Positions 25,966 through 34,317 of a stretch of 64,000 nucleotides of DNA are shown here, piece after piece. The translations under genes and the position numbers were made by a program. Under the pieces are notes generated by a model. That model did not search any database. It was not told where the DNA came from and saw only the letters and a list, made by a program, of their open reading frames with translations. Source of the DNA: Fructilactobacillus fructivorans (GTDB lineage Bacteria > Bacillota > Bacilli > Lactobacillales > Lactobacillaceae); NCBI RefSeq assembly GCF_001434095.1, contig NZ_AZDS01000004.1, positions 124,001 to 188,000 on the forward strand. The letters run 5' to 3'. Every line of letters starts with the position of its first letter. Positions within the stretch are counted from its first letter, which is position 1.

Positions 25966-28239
25966 TTATCTTTCTTTATAAGGTAACATGTATTTCTTCA
26001 AGGCACGACCAGTAAAGGATTGCGGAACCTTTTCCGATCCTTCTGGAATGCCGCTATAGAGAACGTTTCCACCGTAAATTCCGGCTCCTGGTCCCATGTC
26101 AATCAACCAGTCTGCTTGACTAATTACGTCTAGGTTATGTTCCACGATGATTAAACTATCACCATCTGCCACCATCCGTTTAAATAACTTCAAAAGGCGC
26201 TGGGTGTCGTTCATGTGAAGACCAGCCGTTGGTTCATCAAGAAAGTAAATTTTCCCCTTCTCTTCCAACATCTGAGCTAACCGTAGTCGTTGTAATTCAC
26301 CACCAGATAACGTCGTCAGGGCCTGATTCAAGGCCAAATAGTCTAGACCAACTTCGTTCATCTGTTTCAATGGATTAGCAATTTCAGGAACATCCTTGAA
26401 AAAGGTGGCTGCTTGGGCAACGGACATCGACAAAACATCGGCAATGTCTTTTCCGTGATACTTGTAACTAAGTGCTTCCTGGCTGTAACGCTTGCCGTGA
26501 CACAGCTCACAGGTCTGAACCACCGGATCCATAAATGCCATGTTGGTGATGGTAACACCCTTCCCCTTACAACGAGGACAAGCGCCCTTGCCATTGTAAC
26601 TGAAGAGTTGCGTAGAAACGTTATTAGCCTTAGCAAACAACTTTCGAATTGGATTTAAAATGTTGAGGTACGTCACCGGCGTGGATCGAATGCTGATCCC
26701 AGCTTGTTTCTGAGTCAGATCCACGTAATCACCGTTTAGACGGTCTTTCATGGCCTCAGCCAGTGAACTCTTTCCAGAACCAGCTACCCCCGATAGGACG
26801 GTCATAATGCCCGTTGGTACCTTAACACTTACGTCATCAATGTTGTGCATGTGGACGTGTTCTAGGTCGACAAAGCCCTTTGGTTTAAGGGGCTTGGCAA
26901 AATGATGTGGAGCCCGCAACCATTTTCCGGTAAGCGTGTCAGAATCCAAGACTTCAGGATAAGTGCCAGAGAAGGTAATTTTTCCACCGTCAGCTCCTGA
27001 TTTAGGTCCCACTTCAACAACGTGATCCGCAATCGACATAATTTCTGGATTGTGATCAACGATGAAGATGGTGTTACCTTTCTTTTTTAGGTTAATCATC
27101 GCCTTTTTAATCAACGCAATGTCATGGGGATGCAACCCGACACTGGGTTCGTCAAAGACATACAAAATGTCCGACAACGAGTTCGTCAGATGATTAGCAA
27201 TCTTGATCCGTTGAACTTCACCACCAGACAACGTGCTGGTCGTTCGATCTAAGGTCAGATAGCCCAGTCCAATGTCCACCAAGGGTTGAATCTTGGACTC
27301 GAGACCCCGGATGATTTCATCCCCCAGATTATCTTTAATTGAATCGAGAAAGTCCAGAAACTGAACCAAATCCATCTGCGAAACATCATTAATGTTAAAT
27401 CCATTAATTTTAACGCTCAAAGAGCGGGGATTGAGTCGGGCTCCCTTACATACCGGGCAAACCTCACGGGTAACGATCTCGCTGATGGCTTCCTTATGAT
27501 GCTTCCCCTCTCGACTGTTGATAATGGAACGTTTGATCCGCGGAACGACCCCTTCATACTGACTCGTTTTGTAGTAAGCCGGAGCATTATACAACTTTTG
27601 TTGGGGTGCATGCATCAACAAGTCGTACTCTTCTGGAGTGTAATCCTTAATCGGCTTATCGTTATCAAACAACCCACTGTAGCCATAACCACGCCAACGC
27701 CAGGTTCCTGGTCCAAAACTAACGAAAGTAATGGCACCATTATTGAGAGACTTTTCTGGGTCAATTAATTTGGATTCATCCACCTCGTCAACGTAACCCA
27801 ATCCCTGACAGTATGGACACATCCCCTGCGGCAGGTTGAACGAGAAGACCTCCGAATAACCCACAAACGGTTTTCCTACTCGTGAAAAAAGTAACCGCAG
27901 TAACGAATAAATCCCCGTGTAAGTGGCAAGGGTTGAACGGGCATTCCCTGTCAGTTGCTTCTGTTCAATCGCGATTGCGACGGGTAGATTCTTAATGTCA
28001 CCAACATGGGGTTGTCCGTATTTAGGCAAATACTGCTGCGAAAAACTGGGAAACGTTTCGTTTAATTCACGACGCGACATGGCCGCAATCGTGTCAAATA
28101 CTAACGATGATTTACCCGAACCGGATTCACCAACGAAAACGGTGATCTCATGCTTCGGTAGTTTTACGTTAACGTGTTTTAAATTATTTTGATGTGCATC
28201 AGAGACATTAATTGTATCTTGATAATAAGTGTCAACCAT
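25966..28239 (-). CDS. UvrA-like ABC ATPase (short UvrA paralogue)
   Basis: Double ABC-ATPase of the UvrA family. First Walker A VGESGSGKSSLVFDT near residue 40, first signature LSGGEVQRIKIANHL, second Walker A SGVAGSGKSSLAEAM, second signature LSGGELQRLRLAQML, and Walker B FLDEPTAGLH. Cys pairs of zinc modules are visible (CPYCQGLG, CPVCKGARL, CPRCKGKG, CELCHGKRY). At 757 residues it is clearly shorter than house-keeping UvrA (about 940), consistent with loss of the UvrB-binding region, as in UvrA2/DrrC-type proteins linked to drug or DNA-intercalator tolerance. It follows an MFS transporter gene by 12 bases (same strand), so the two are co-transcribed. The repair role is uncertain. Confidence 0.88.
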   Translation of the reverse strand: MVDTYYQDTINVSDAHQNNLKHVNVKLPKHEITVFVGESGSGKSSLVFDTIAAMSRRELNETFPSFSQQYLPKYGQPHVGDIKNLPVAIAIEQKQLTGNARSTLATYTGIYSLLRLLFSRVGKPFVGYSEVFSFNLPQGMCPYCQGLGYVDEVDESKLIDPEKSLNNGAITFVSFGPGTWRWRGYGYSGLFDNDKPIKDYTPEEYDLLMHAPQQKLYNAPAYYKTSQYEGVVPRIKRSIINSREGKHHKEAISEIVTREVCPVCKGARLNPRSLSVKINGFNINDVSQMDLVQFLDFLDSIKDNLGDEIIRGLESKIQPLVDIGLGYLTLDRTTSTLSGGEVQRIKIANHLTNSLSDILYVFDEPSVGLHPHDIALIKKAMINLKKKGNTIFIVDHNPEIMSIADHVVEVGPKSGADGGKITFSGTYPEVLDSDTLTGKWLRAPHHFAKPLKPKGFVDLEHVHMHNIDDVSVKVPTGIMTVLSGVAGSGKSSLAEAMKDRLNGDYVDLTQKQAGISIRSTPVTYLNILNPIRKLFAKANNVSTQLFSYNGKGACPRCKGKGVTITNMAFMDPVVQTCELCHGKRYSQEALSYKYHGKDIADVLSMSVAQAATFFKDVPEIANPLKQMNEVGLDYLALNQALTTLSGGELQRLRLAQMLEEKGKIYFLDEPTAGLHMNDTQRLLKLFKRMVADGDSLIIVEHNLDVISQADWLIDMGPGAGIYGGNVLYSGIPEGSEKVPQSFTGRALKKYMLPYKER

Positions 28240-28250
28240 AGTTCACCTCA

Positions 28251-29444
28251 CTAATCCTTCTGTGTTCTACTCAACTTTCTTGCTTCGCTCATTACACAGA
28301 ACAACGCCAACAAGATCAGTCCGCCGGATACAATGAATAGTGCGGGATAGTTAAAGAACTCCACCATTAAACCGCCAAAAAGAGGTCCAACGGCTCTTCC
28401 AAGGGACATAAAAATGTTAAAGAGTCCCTGAAACTTCCCTTTTTGTCTGGAATCCGCCAACGTATCGATCCAAGCCGGAATTCCCGGTAACCCATTCATT
28501 TCACCAAAGGTCAAAATGACCATGATGATTACGAATACGGCGTATTGTTTAGCAAATATTAACATAAAGAAGCTGAGACCGAAAATGATTACCCCAAAGG
28601 CAATTTGACGACTCATCTTGAAGCGGGATCCGATCTTATTAATAATGGGCTGAATGAAGACAATCAGGAGTCCATTAATCGTCCACAGAAAACTGTAATT
28701 TTCAAATGAAATTCCCAGTTGGGTCATGTGAACTGACATAACACTTTCCCATAAGGTATAACTCATATAAATACAGAAAACCATGATACAAATTAGCCAG
28801 ATGAGTTTTAGTCCACGATTCTTCTTTTGTTGAACGACATCATCGTCCTCAGAACGTTTTACCGCAGTTGGTACGGGACGATGTAACTTAATGTTAAATT
28901 CAAAAATGGTCATCAATAATAAAACAATGTAAAAGCCAGTGGCAACGATGAAGACAACCGAAATTCCGTACTTCATTAAAAATCCTACCAGTGCGGTCCC
29001 AACTACGACACCTAGGTTTAATCCGACGTATAATGAGTTAAAGACGTAGCGGGTACTCTTGGACGTAATCATCGAAGCGTACGAGTTCAATAACGTCATG
29101 CTCGATCCATTTCCCAGACCGTACAGTAAGAGCATGATTCCGAAAATTGGCCAACCATGGAAGAAGATCAGGGTGACAATTGAAGCCATTGTGATCAAAA
29201 CACTGATGATGGCTGTCTTATAAGGTGACCAATGATCAAAGAGATACCCACCAAGATAATTACCGATAATCATGAACATTGACATGGCAAACAGAACAAT
29301 CCCCGCGGTTGTCAGTGACTCATGAAGATAATTGTGCATGTAGACCGTCGTTAGTGGCCACATAAATGATGACCCAGTATTCAGTAATAACGAATAAATT
29401 AAAACCGTACTAAGCCTTAATTCTTTTTGTTTTCCTTTTACCAT
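28251..29444 (-). CDS. MFS multidrug-type transporter
   Basis: Twelve-span major facilitator protein of 397 residues, DHA1-like: the loop motif between helices 2 and 3 is GGYLFDHWSPYKTAI, and the long central loop carries KRSEDDDVVQQKKNRG. C-terminal half motif: FQGLFNIFMSLGRAVGPLFGG. Probable proton-driven efflux. It is the first gene of a two-gene unit with the UvrA-like ATPase, which suggests that both deal with the same toxic compound, possibly a DNA-binding one. Start ATG 29444 lies behind a weak GAGGCAAATA ribosome binding site. Substrate unknown. Confidence 0.82.
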   Translation of the reverse strand: MVKGKQKELRLSTVLIYSLLLNTGSSFMWPLTTVYMHNYLHESLTTAGIVLFAMSMFMIIGNYLGGYLFDHWSPYKTAIISVLITMASIVTLIFFHGWPIFGIMLLLYGLGNGSSMTLLNSYASMITSKSTRYVFNSLYVGLNLGVVVGTALVGFLMKYGISVVFIVATGFYIVLLLMTIFEFNIKLHRPVPTAVKRSEDDDVVQQKKNRGLKLIWLICIMVFCIYMSYTLWESVMSVHMTQLGISFENYSFLWTINGLLIVFIQPIINKIGSRFKMSRQIAFGVIIFGLSFFMLIFAKQYAVFVIIMVILTFGEMNGLPGIPAWIDTLADSRQKGKFQGLFNIFMSLGRAVGPLFGGLMVEFFNYPALFIVSGGLILLALFCVMSEARKLSRTQKD

Positions 29445-29504
29445 TTATTTGCCTCACTTTCCCATTTTCTGATCTTTACTAACTTTTTCACGCTATAGCG
29501 ACCA

Positions 29505-29542
29505 TAATAAAAAGGGATGCTCAACCGTAGTTGAAATCCCTT
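29505..29542 (-). terminator. Terminator after the 40-codon gene
   Basis: Minus strand: AAGGGAT...ATCCCTT outer arms with inner TCAAC/GTTGA hairpin, followed by TTTTTATTA. Confidence 0.75.
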
Positions 29543-29557
29543 GATAATCAGCAATGC

Positions 29558-29680
29558 CTACTTTTTAGAAGCACGCTTCTTTTCACTATCTCGTTTTTTG
29601 GCAACTATTCCAGCTACCATTGAACCCGCTACCAGCACTGAAGCAACACTGGTCAACAAAATTTTCATTTTATTTTTCAT
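29558..29680 (-). CDS. Small single-span membrane peptide, 40 aa
   Basis: A 40-residue peptide, MKNKMKILLTSVASVLVAGS at its start, with one hydrophobic helix (about residues 6-26) and a highly basic C-terminal tail (AKKRDSEKKRASKK). ATG 29680 is preceded by GAGGAG with 7-base spacing and the frame is followed by its own terminator, so a real gene is likely. It could be a small membrane protein or membrane-active peptide; no family recognised. It lies between the MFS gene and the divergent degV. Confidence 0.65.
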   Translation of the reverse strand: MKNKMKILLTSVASVLVAGSMVAGIVAKKRDSEKKRASKK

Positions 29681-29785
29681 AATGTAACTCCTCTGCTTTT
29701 AATCCCTACTTATAGTTATATCTTGTTTATAACAAAAAAGCTACTTATTTTTTTAATTTATAATTTTTATAATGTAAGTGGCACT

Positions 29786-29811
29786 GGTTACACCTTACAT
29801 ACTGTGTAACC
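29786..29811. promoter_or_regulatory. Structured dyad between small peptide gene and degV
   Basis: Perfect 8-bp arms GGTTACAC and GTGTAACC around a 10-base spacer; outside them AAGTG and CACTT extend the pairing with unequal bulges. No T-run, so it is not a terminator. It may be an operator or an RNA element; it lies about 105 bases upstream of the small peptide start and 150 upstream of degV. Confidence 0.5.
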
Positions 29812-29906
29812 GCACTTAGTTAGCCCTGATTAGCAACACACTGCGGCGTTGAGACTTCCAGTGGAATTAAATTTAATTTTAACTGGGAAAAATTTAGTCC
29901 TTCTAC

Positions 29907-29912
29907 TATAAT
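29907..29912 (+). promoter_or_regulatory. degV -10 element
   Basis: TATAAT 50 bases before the degV start; the -35 is not clear. Confidence 0.45.
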
Positions 29913-29928
29913 TAAAATCTATAAGGCA

Positions 29929-29947
29929 AATTAACGAAACGTTAATT
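29929..29947. promoter_or_regulatory. Palindrome in degV leader
   Basis: AATTAACGAAACGTTAATT is a perfect 8+3+8 palindrome directly before the GGAGGGAG ribosome binding site and about ten bases downstream of the predicted start: the place of a road-block operator, or of a hairpin affecting translation. Confidence 0.5.
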
Positions 29948-29961
29948 GGAGGGAGAAACAC

Positions 29962-30798
29962 ATGATTCACATTGTTACCGATTCAACTGCTCAATTAACA
30001 CCAGATGAAATCAAAAAAAATAATCTTACGGTGGTACCACTTCAGGTTACCATCGACGGTAAAACTTATAAGGATGGCGTTGACATTACCCGTCAGGAAT
30101 TTTCCGATCACCTTGCAAACGATAAAGAATTTCCTAAGACCAGTCAACCGTCTTTGGGTCAGTTCATTGAGGCATACGAAAAAATCCAAAAGGCAGATCC
30201 CGACGCTTCGATCATTTCCATTCATCTCACTAAAGTCTTAAGTGGAACGGTGGAAACCGCTCGAACCGCTGCTAAACAGGTTGGTGGTGAAATCGCCGTC
30301 CTTGACAGTGATTCAACTGATAGCGGCCTCACCTTTGCCGTCATGCGCGCTAAAAAATTAGCCAATGAAGGGAAATCCGTTGCCGAAATCATGGATAATT
30401 TAAAATCGTTTGTACCCACCATCATGACCTACGTCTTTATCAATAGTTTTGACTACATGGTTAAAGGTGGTCGTGCCAGCCGAGCCGTTGGTTTTATTTC
30501 ATCACTGATCCAACTTAAACCAGTGATTCAATTAACCAAGGGAACCTTGAAGCTTAAGTATAAATGCCGGGGTCTGAAGAAGATGACCAAGATCGCTAAT
30601 CAAGTGACCGATGAAATCATTAATAACAAGGATATTTCCGAAGTTGGACTATCCTACGTTGATGATGGGACCGCACCCAAGAAGATCGCAGCTAAGATCA
30701 AGGAAGCTCGACCAGATATTGACGTGACCTGTCGTTTAACCAGCCCCATCGTCATGACCCACGTTGGTCCCGGTGGATTTGGTTACATCTTTGCCTAA
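29962..30798 (+). CDS. degV: DegV-family fatty-acid-binding protein
   Basis: Cytosolic EDD-fold protein that binds a fatty acid; members serve as FakB subunits presenting exogenous fatty acids to FakA kinase. N-terminal HIVTDSTAQLTPDEIKKNNLTVVPLQVTIDGKTYKDGVDI and the TSQPS motif are the family marks, with SIHLTKVLSGTVETA and YVFINSFDYMVKGGRASR further on; the last is the lipid head-group contact region. It has 278 residues, normal length; ATG 29962 is behind GGAGGGAG. No fakA gene is adjacent. A perfect palindrome sits in the leader, suggesting specific regulation. Confidence 0.93.
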   Translation: MIHIVTDSTAQLTPDEIKKNNLTVVPLQVTIDGKTYKDGVDITRQEFSDHLANDKEFPKTSQPSLGQFIEAYEKIQKADPDASIISIHLTKVLSGTVETARTAAKQVGGEIAVLDSDSTDSGLTFAVMRAKKLANEGKSVAEIMDNLKSFVPTIMTYVFINSFDYMVKGGRASRAVGFISSLIQLKPVIQLTKGTLKLKYKCRGLKKMTKIANQVTDEIINNKDISEVGLSYVDDGTAPKKIAAKIKEARPDIDVTCRLTSPIVMTHVGPGGFGYIFA

Positions 30799-30816
30799 CT
30801 AAACGTAATTATGGGA

Positions 30817-30843
30817 GATCGAACGGAAACGTCCGGTCTTTTT
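30817..30843 (+). terminator. Terminator after degV
   Basis: 9-bp stem GATCGAACG/CGTCCGGTC (one mismatch, one G-T) closed by a GAAA tetraloop, then five T. Confidence 0.8.
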
Positions 30844-30908
30844 ATTTAAAAACGATCCATTCCTTTCCTACTAAAACTTCTCATTATCTATTTATGGTAA
30901 ATTAGCAG

Positions 30909-30937
30909 TTAACACCGTGTCAACATGTGGGTATAAT
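30909..30937 (+). promoter_or_regulatory. Promoter of TetR gene
   Basis: TTAACA (30909-30914), 17-base spacer, TATAAT (30932-30937). Confidence 0.65.
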
Positions 30938-30968
30938 TAAGTTATTACATTGAACGGAGGACTTTTTT

Positions 30969-31472
30969 ATGCCATCATCAACCTTTTTAAACCTACCGCA
31001 GGCCAAAAAAGAGCGCATCAATGCTGCCCTTCTCAATGAATTCTCCGCCCATCCGTTAGCCGACGCTCAAGTGGCTCGAATCATCAAGGATGCCAAGATA
31101 TCGCGGGGAGCTTACTACAAGTACTTCATTACCCTCAAAGGTGGTTACGACTACACGAGAAGAATGGTCCTATCAACGATCCATCGGCCGTTTGCTGGGA
31201 AAAGGCTTAACCAGTTAAAACCCGCCGACTACGTCAATGCCGCCCGTTCGTTTCTAGAAGACAGCTCCGAAAGTGAATACTTTGAGTTTATTCAGATGGA
31301 CATTCTTCACAATCAGAAAAACCTCGATGATTCAACGATCATTCAATTGCCATCCAAACGATGGGCCATTACCATTCTGTGTCACGAAACCATTAAGGAA
31401 GCCATGGAAATTCCCGATGATTCCGAAAAACTGCTTCAACGGCTTCAAATTTCGTTAGAAGCTCTCAGTTAA
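30969..31472 (+). CDS. TetR/AcrR-family regulator
   Basis: N-terminal helix-turn-helix domain of TetR type (AKKERINAALLNEFSAHPLADAQVARIIKDAKISRGAYYKYF at residues 12-55), followed by a short all-helical ligand domain. At 167 residues it is shorter than the usual 190-210 but the reading frame is intact. ATG 30969 is behind CGGAGG. It ends at a terminator shared with the convergent aldo/keto reductase. Target unknown; the reductase and the ABC exporter beyond it are the obvious candidates. Confidence 0.82.
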   Translation: MPSSTFLNLPQAKKERINAALLNEFSAHPLADAQVARIIKDAKISRGAYYKYFITLKGGYDYTRRMVLSTIHRPFAGKRLNQLKPADYVNAARSFLEDSSESEYFEFIQMDILHNQKNLDDSTIIQLPSKRWAITILCHETIKEAMEIPDDSEKLLQRLQISLEALS

Positions 31473-31486
31473 ATTCAATCCATAAA

Positions 31487-31514
31487 AAAAGAGACTCAAT
31501 CATGAGTCTCTTTT
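31487..31514. terminator. Bidirectional terminator between TetR and aldo/keto reductase genes
   Basis: Perfect 12-bp stem AAAAGAGACTCA/TGAGTCTCTTTT with 4-base loop. Confidence 0.92.
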
Positions 31515-31526
31515 AATTTGCATTAA

Positions 31527-32363
31527 TTAAAATTCTTCGTAAGTTGCTGGATCCTGGTTATGGGTTCGGCCATCAGGCTTCGTCAAAGAAGCAATGGTCT
31601 TCATGTCTTCTGGCGTAATCTCGAAGTCAAAGACGTCAAGGTTCCCACTTTGTCTACCAGGGTTGGCTGACTTAGGAATTGGAAGTGTCCCTAACTGAAT
31701 CTCCCAACGTAAGATCAATTGACCAACGTTCTTGTGGTACTTAGCAGCCATGTCAACTAGAACTGGATTCTTCAACATTTCACTAGCACGACCAAGTGGA
31801 CTCCAGTCTTCGGTCAAGATGCCATGTTCGTCGTCATAGTGACGCATGTCGGCTTGGTTGAAGTATGGATGGAGTTCAATTTGGTTAATGGCTGGCATAA
31901 CGCCCGTTTCATCAACCAATTTATCAAGGTAATCAGGTAAGAAGTTGCAGACACCGATCGTCCGGATTAAACCGTATTGTTGAGCATCAATTAGTGCTTG
32001 CCAAGCTTCGACGTAGTTGCCTTCTTTAGGATTAGGCCAGTGCAACAAGTAGATATCAAAGTAGTCTAAATTAGCCCGGTAAAGGGACTCTTGGATGGCA
32101 TCAATCGCACTCTTACGATCGTAGTAACGACCAGGTAACTTGGAAGTTACCAGTAAATCAGAACGACGAACGTTTGAATTTTCAATTCCACGTCCAACCG
32201 CTCCTTCGTTTTCGTAGTTATAGGCAGTGTCAATTAAACGGTAACCCTTATGAATGGCAGAAGTGATTGCCGTGGCACCTTCAAAGCCCTTTAACAGGTA
32301 TGTTCCAAAGCCAATCTTTGGAACTTGCATCCCGTTACTTAAAGTATAATATTCATATTCCAT
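31527..32363 (-). CDS. Aldo/keto reductase
   Basis: NADPH-dependent reductase of carbonyl compounds (AKR5-like, 2,5-diketo-gluconate reductase group). Catalytic residues are visible: Asp in RLIDTAYNYENE (with Tyr), Lys in LVTSKLPG, and His in YLLHWPNP. The coenzyme-phosphate site is IPKSANPGRQSGN. It has 278 residues from ATG 32363, which follows AGAGGAGTTCTCATC; an ATG-like start six codons upstream overlaps that ribosome binding site. A monocistronic gene, divergent from the ABC exporter. Physiological substrate not readable from sequence. Confidence 0.92.
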   Translation of the reverse strand: MEYEYYTLSNGMQVPKIGFGTYLLKGFEGATAITSAIHKGYRLIDTAYNYENEGAVGRGIENSNVRRSDLLVTSKLPGRYYDRKSAIDAIQESLYRANLDYFDIYLLHWPNPKEGNYVEAWQALIDAQQYGLIRTIGVCNFLPDYLDKLVDETGVMPAINQIELHPYFNQADMRHYDDEHGILTEDWSPLGRASEMLKNPVLVDMAAKYHKNVGQLILRWEIQLGTLPIPKSANPGRQSGNLDVFDFEITPEDMKTIASLTKPDGRTHNQDPATYEEF

Positions 32364-32474
32364 GATGAGAACTCCTCTCAATATGTTTCTACAGTAAGGA
32401 TAAGCGGAATGTATATTCGTTTCAAGTAAGTCGATTTGTGATATGATAGTAGTTACGATTTAAGAGGTGATAAC

Positions 32475-34217
32475 GTGAAGAAACAAGCAAAAAATAATGG
32501 ATCATTTAACTTTCGGGGGTTCTTTCACCTAATTCGTGAAACCAAACCCCGCTACTGGCAATTGGTCGTTGGTCTTCTTCTGGGGCTCATCGCAACGGGA
32601 GCCCAACTAACGGTGCCAAAGATTGCTCAGGTCATGGTTAACGACTTTGCTAAGGGAGTTAGTCTACTACTAGTCTCTGCCATGATCGTATTATTCATTT
32701 TAAGTGCATTAATTAACGCTGGATCAGGGACCCTACTGGGTTTCTTCGGTGAAAACGTGGTGGCCAACCTTCGAGAACTACTGTGGGAGAAAATGGTCAA
32801 ATTAAACGTCCACTACTTCGATAGTGTAAAAACCGGGAAGATGATTTCGCGGTTAGTCAGTGATTCTGACCAGATTAAAGACCTGTTATCAGTGTCATTT
32901 CCCAATACCATTACGTCCATTTTCCAATTAATTGGAGCTCTGATTATCATGCTGATCATGGACTGGCGAATGGCTTTAATCATGTTCATTGCCATTCCAA
33001 TTGTCATGGTCGTCATGCGTCCGATCATTAGAAAATCCAGTCAGATTGGAAAATCCAGACAGGACCAAATGGCTGATTTTAGTGGGAAAGCTCAAGAAAC
33101 ATTAAATGAGATTCGTCTGGTAAAGTCATCAAACGCCGAACCATATGAAACCAAGGCTGGTTCCAGCTTAATTCACAACCTATATCGGGTTGGTTTAAAA
33201 GAATCCGTCTATGATTCAATCGCTGGTCCCATCTTGAATACGGTCATGATGGCCATGATCGTTGGAATCCTAGCCTACGGTGCTCATCGAGTCGCAATCG
33301 GGGCCATGACAATTGGAACAATGTTTGCCTTTCTAATGTACCTGTTCCAAATCATTGGACCAGTTAGTATGCTAGGTCGATTCATTACCGACCTTTCCAA
33401 GGCCAACGGTTCCACCGAACACGTCAGAGAGTTACTCACCGAACCGGAAGAGGACTTTGCCTCCGGCTTTTCAGACGACATTGGTGGAAAAACACTTCGT
33501 TTAAACGATGTAAGTTTTGCATATGACCTTGACGAGCCAGTGCTAAAGAACGTCAACGTTGTCGCTAAACCCAACCAGACCACGGCGTTTGTGGGACCAT
33601 CTGGAGGTGGAAAATCTACCATTTTCAGTTTGATTGAACGCTACTATCAGCCAACGTCTGGGACACTCACGATTGGAAACGAAAACATCGATGACATTAA
33701 CCTTTCCAATTGGCGCCACCAGATCGGCCTAGTTAGTCAGGATTCAGCCATTATGGCCGGAACCATTCGCCATAACCTGACCTATGGACTAAACGAAAAG
33801 TTTACAGATGACCAACTTTGGCACGTATTGAGCCTTGCTTATGCTGAAGGATTTGTCAAAGAGATGCCTGAAGGACTTTCAACTCAAGTTGGTGAACGTG
33901 GTATTAAGGTTAGTGGCGGTCAAAGACAACGTTTGGCAATTGCTCGTGCCTTTCTCAGAGACCCTAAGATCCTGATGTTAGACGAAGCAACCGCTAGTCT
34001 AGATTCCCAGTCAGAAGCCATGGTTCAAAAGGCGCTTGGTCAACTAATGAAGGGTCGTACGACCCTCATCATTGCCCATCGCTTAAGTACCATTGTCGAT
34101 TCAGATGACATTTACTTCGTTGATCATGGTGAAATTAGTGGTCACGGAACGCATGAAGAGCTGATTAAGAAGCTACCAAAATACCGTGAATACGTTAAAA
34201 TTCAATTCAAAAAATAA
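32475..34217 (+). CDS. ABC exporter, fused membrane and ATPase domains
   Basis: Half-transporter working as a dimer: six membrane helices (residues 1-320) then the ATPase with Walker A GPSGGGKSTIF, Q-loop LVSQDSAIM, signature VSGGQRQRLAIARAFL, Walker B ILMLDEATASLD and H-loop IIAHRLSTI. The type is the LmrA/BmrA multidrug-lipid class. It has 580 residues, normal. Translation starts at GTG 32475 behind AGAGGTGATAAC. It is single, without a second half-transporter gene, so a homodimer is expected. Substrate unknown. Confidence 0.92.
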   Translation: MKKQAKNNGSFNFRGFFHLIRETKPRYWQLVVGLLLGLIATGAQLTVPKIAQVMVNDFAKGVSLLLVSAMIVLFILSALINAGSGTLLGFFGENVVANLRELLWEKMVKLNVHYFDSVKTGKMISRLVSDSDQIKDLLSVSFPNTITSIFQLIGALIIMLIMDWRMALIMFIAIPIVMVVMRPIIRKSSQIGKSRQDQMADFSGKAQETLNEIRLVKSSNAEPYETKAGSSLIHNLYRVGLKESVYDSIAGPILNTVMMAMIVGILAYGAHRVAIGAMTIGTMFAFLMYLFQIIGPVSMLGRFITDLSKANGSTEHVRELLTEPEEDFASGFSDDIGGKTLRLNDVSFAYDLDEPVLKNVNVVAKPNQTTAFVGPSGGGKSTIFSLIERYYQPTSGTLTIGNENIDDINLSNWRHQIGLVSQDSAIMAGTIRHNLTYGLNEKFTDDQLWHVLSLAYAEGFVKEMPEGLSTQVGERGIKVSGGQRQRLAIARAFLRDPKILMLDEATASLDSQSEAMVQKALGQLMKGRTTLIIAHRLSTIVDSDDIYFVDHGEISGHGTHEELIKKLPKYREYVKIQFKK

Positions 34218-34243
34218 GAAATTCAGAAATGAATTTCTTTTTT
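34216..34243 (+). terminator. Terminator after ABC exporter
   Basis: 10-bp stem AAGAAATTCA/TGAATTTCTT, 4-base loop, followed by a run of T. Confidence 0.85.
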
Positions 34244-34317
34244 TGTCCCACAAATGAGCTTAATCCTGTTATACTTATACTATTAAGAATTCTTTAAGAA
34301 ATTGGAGGTTACATTTG

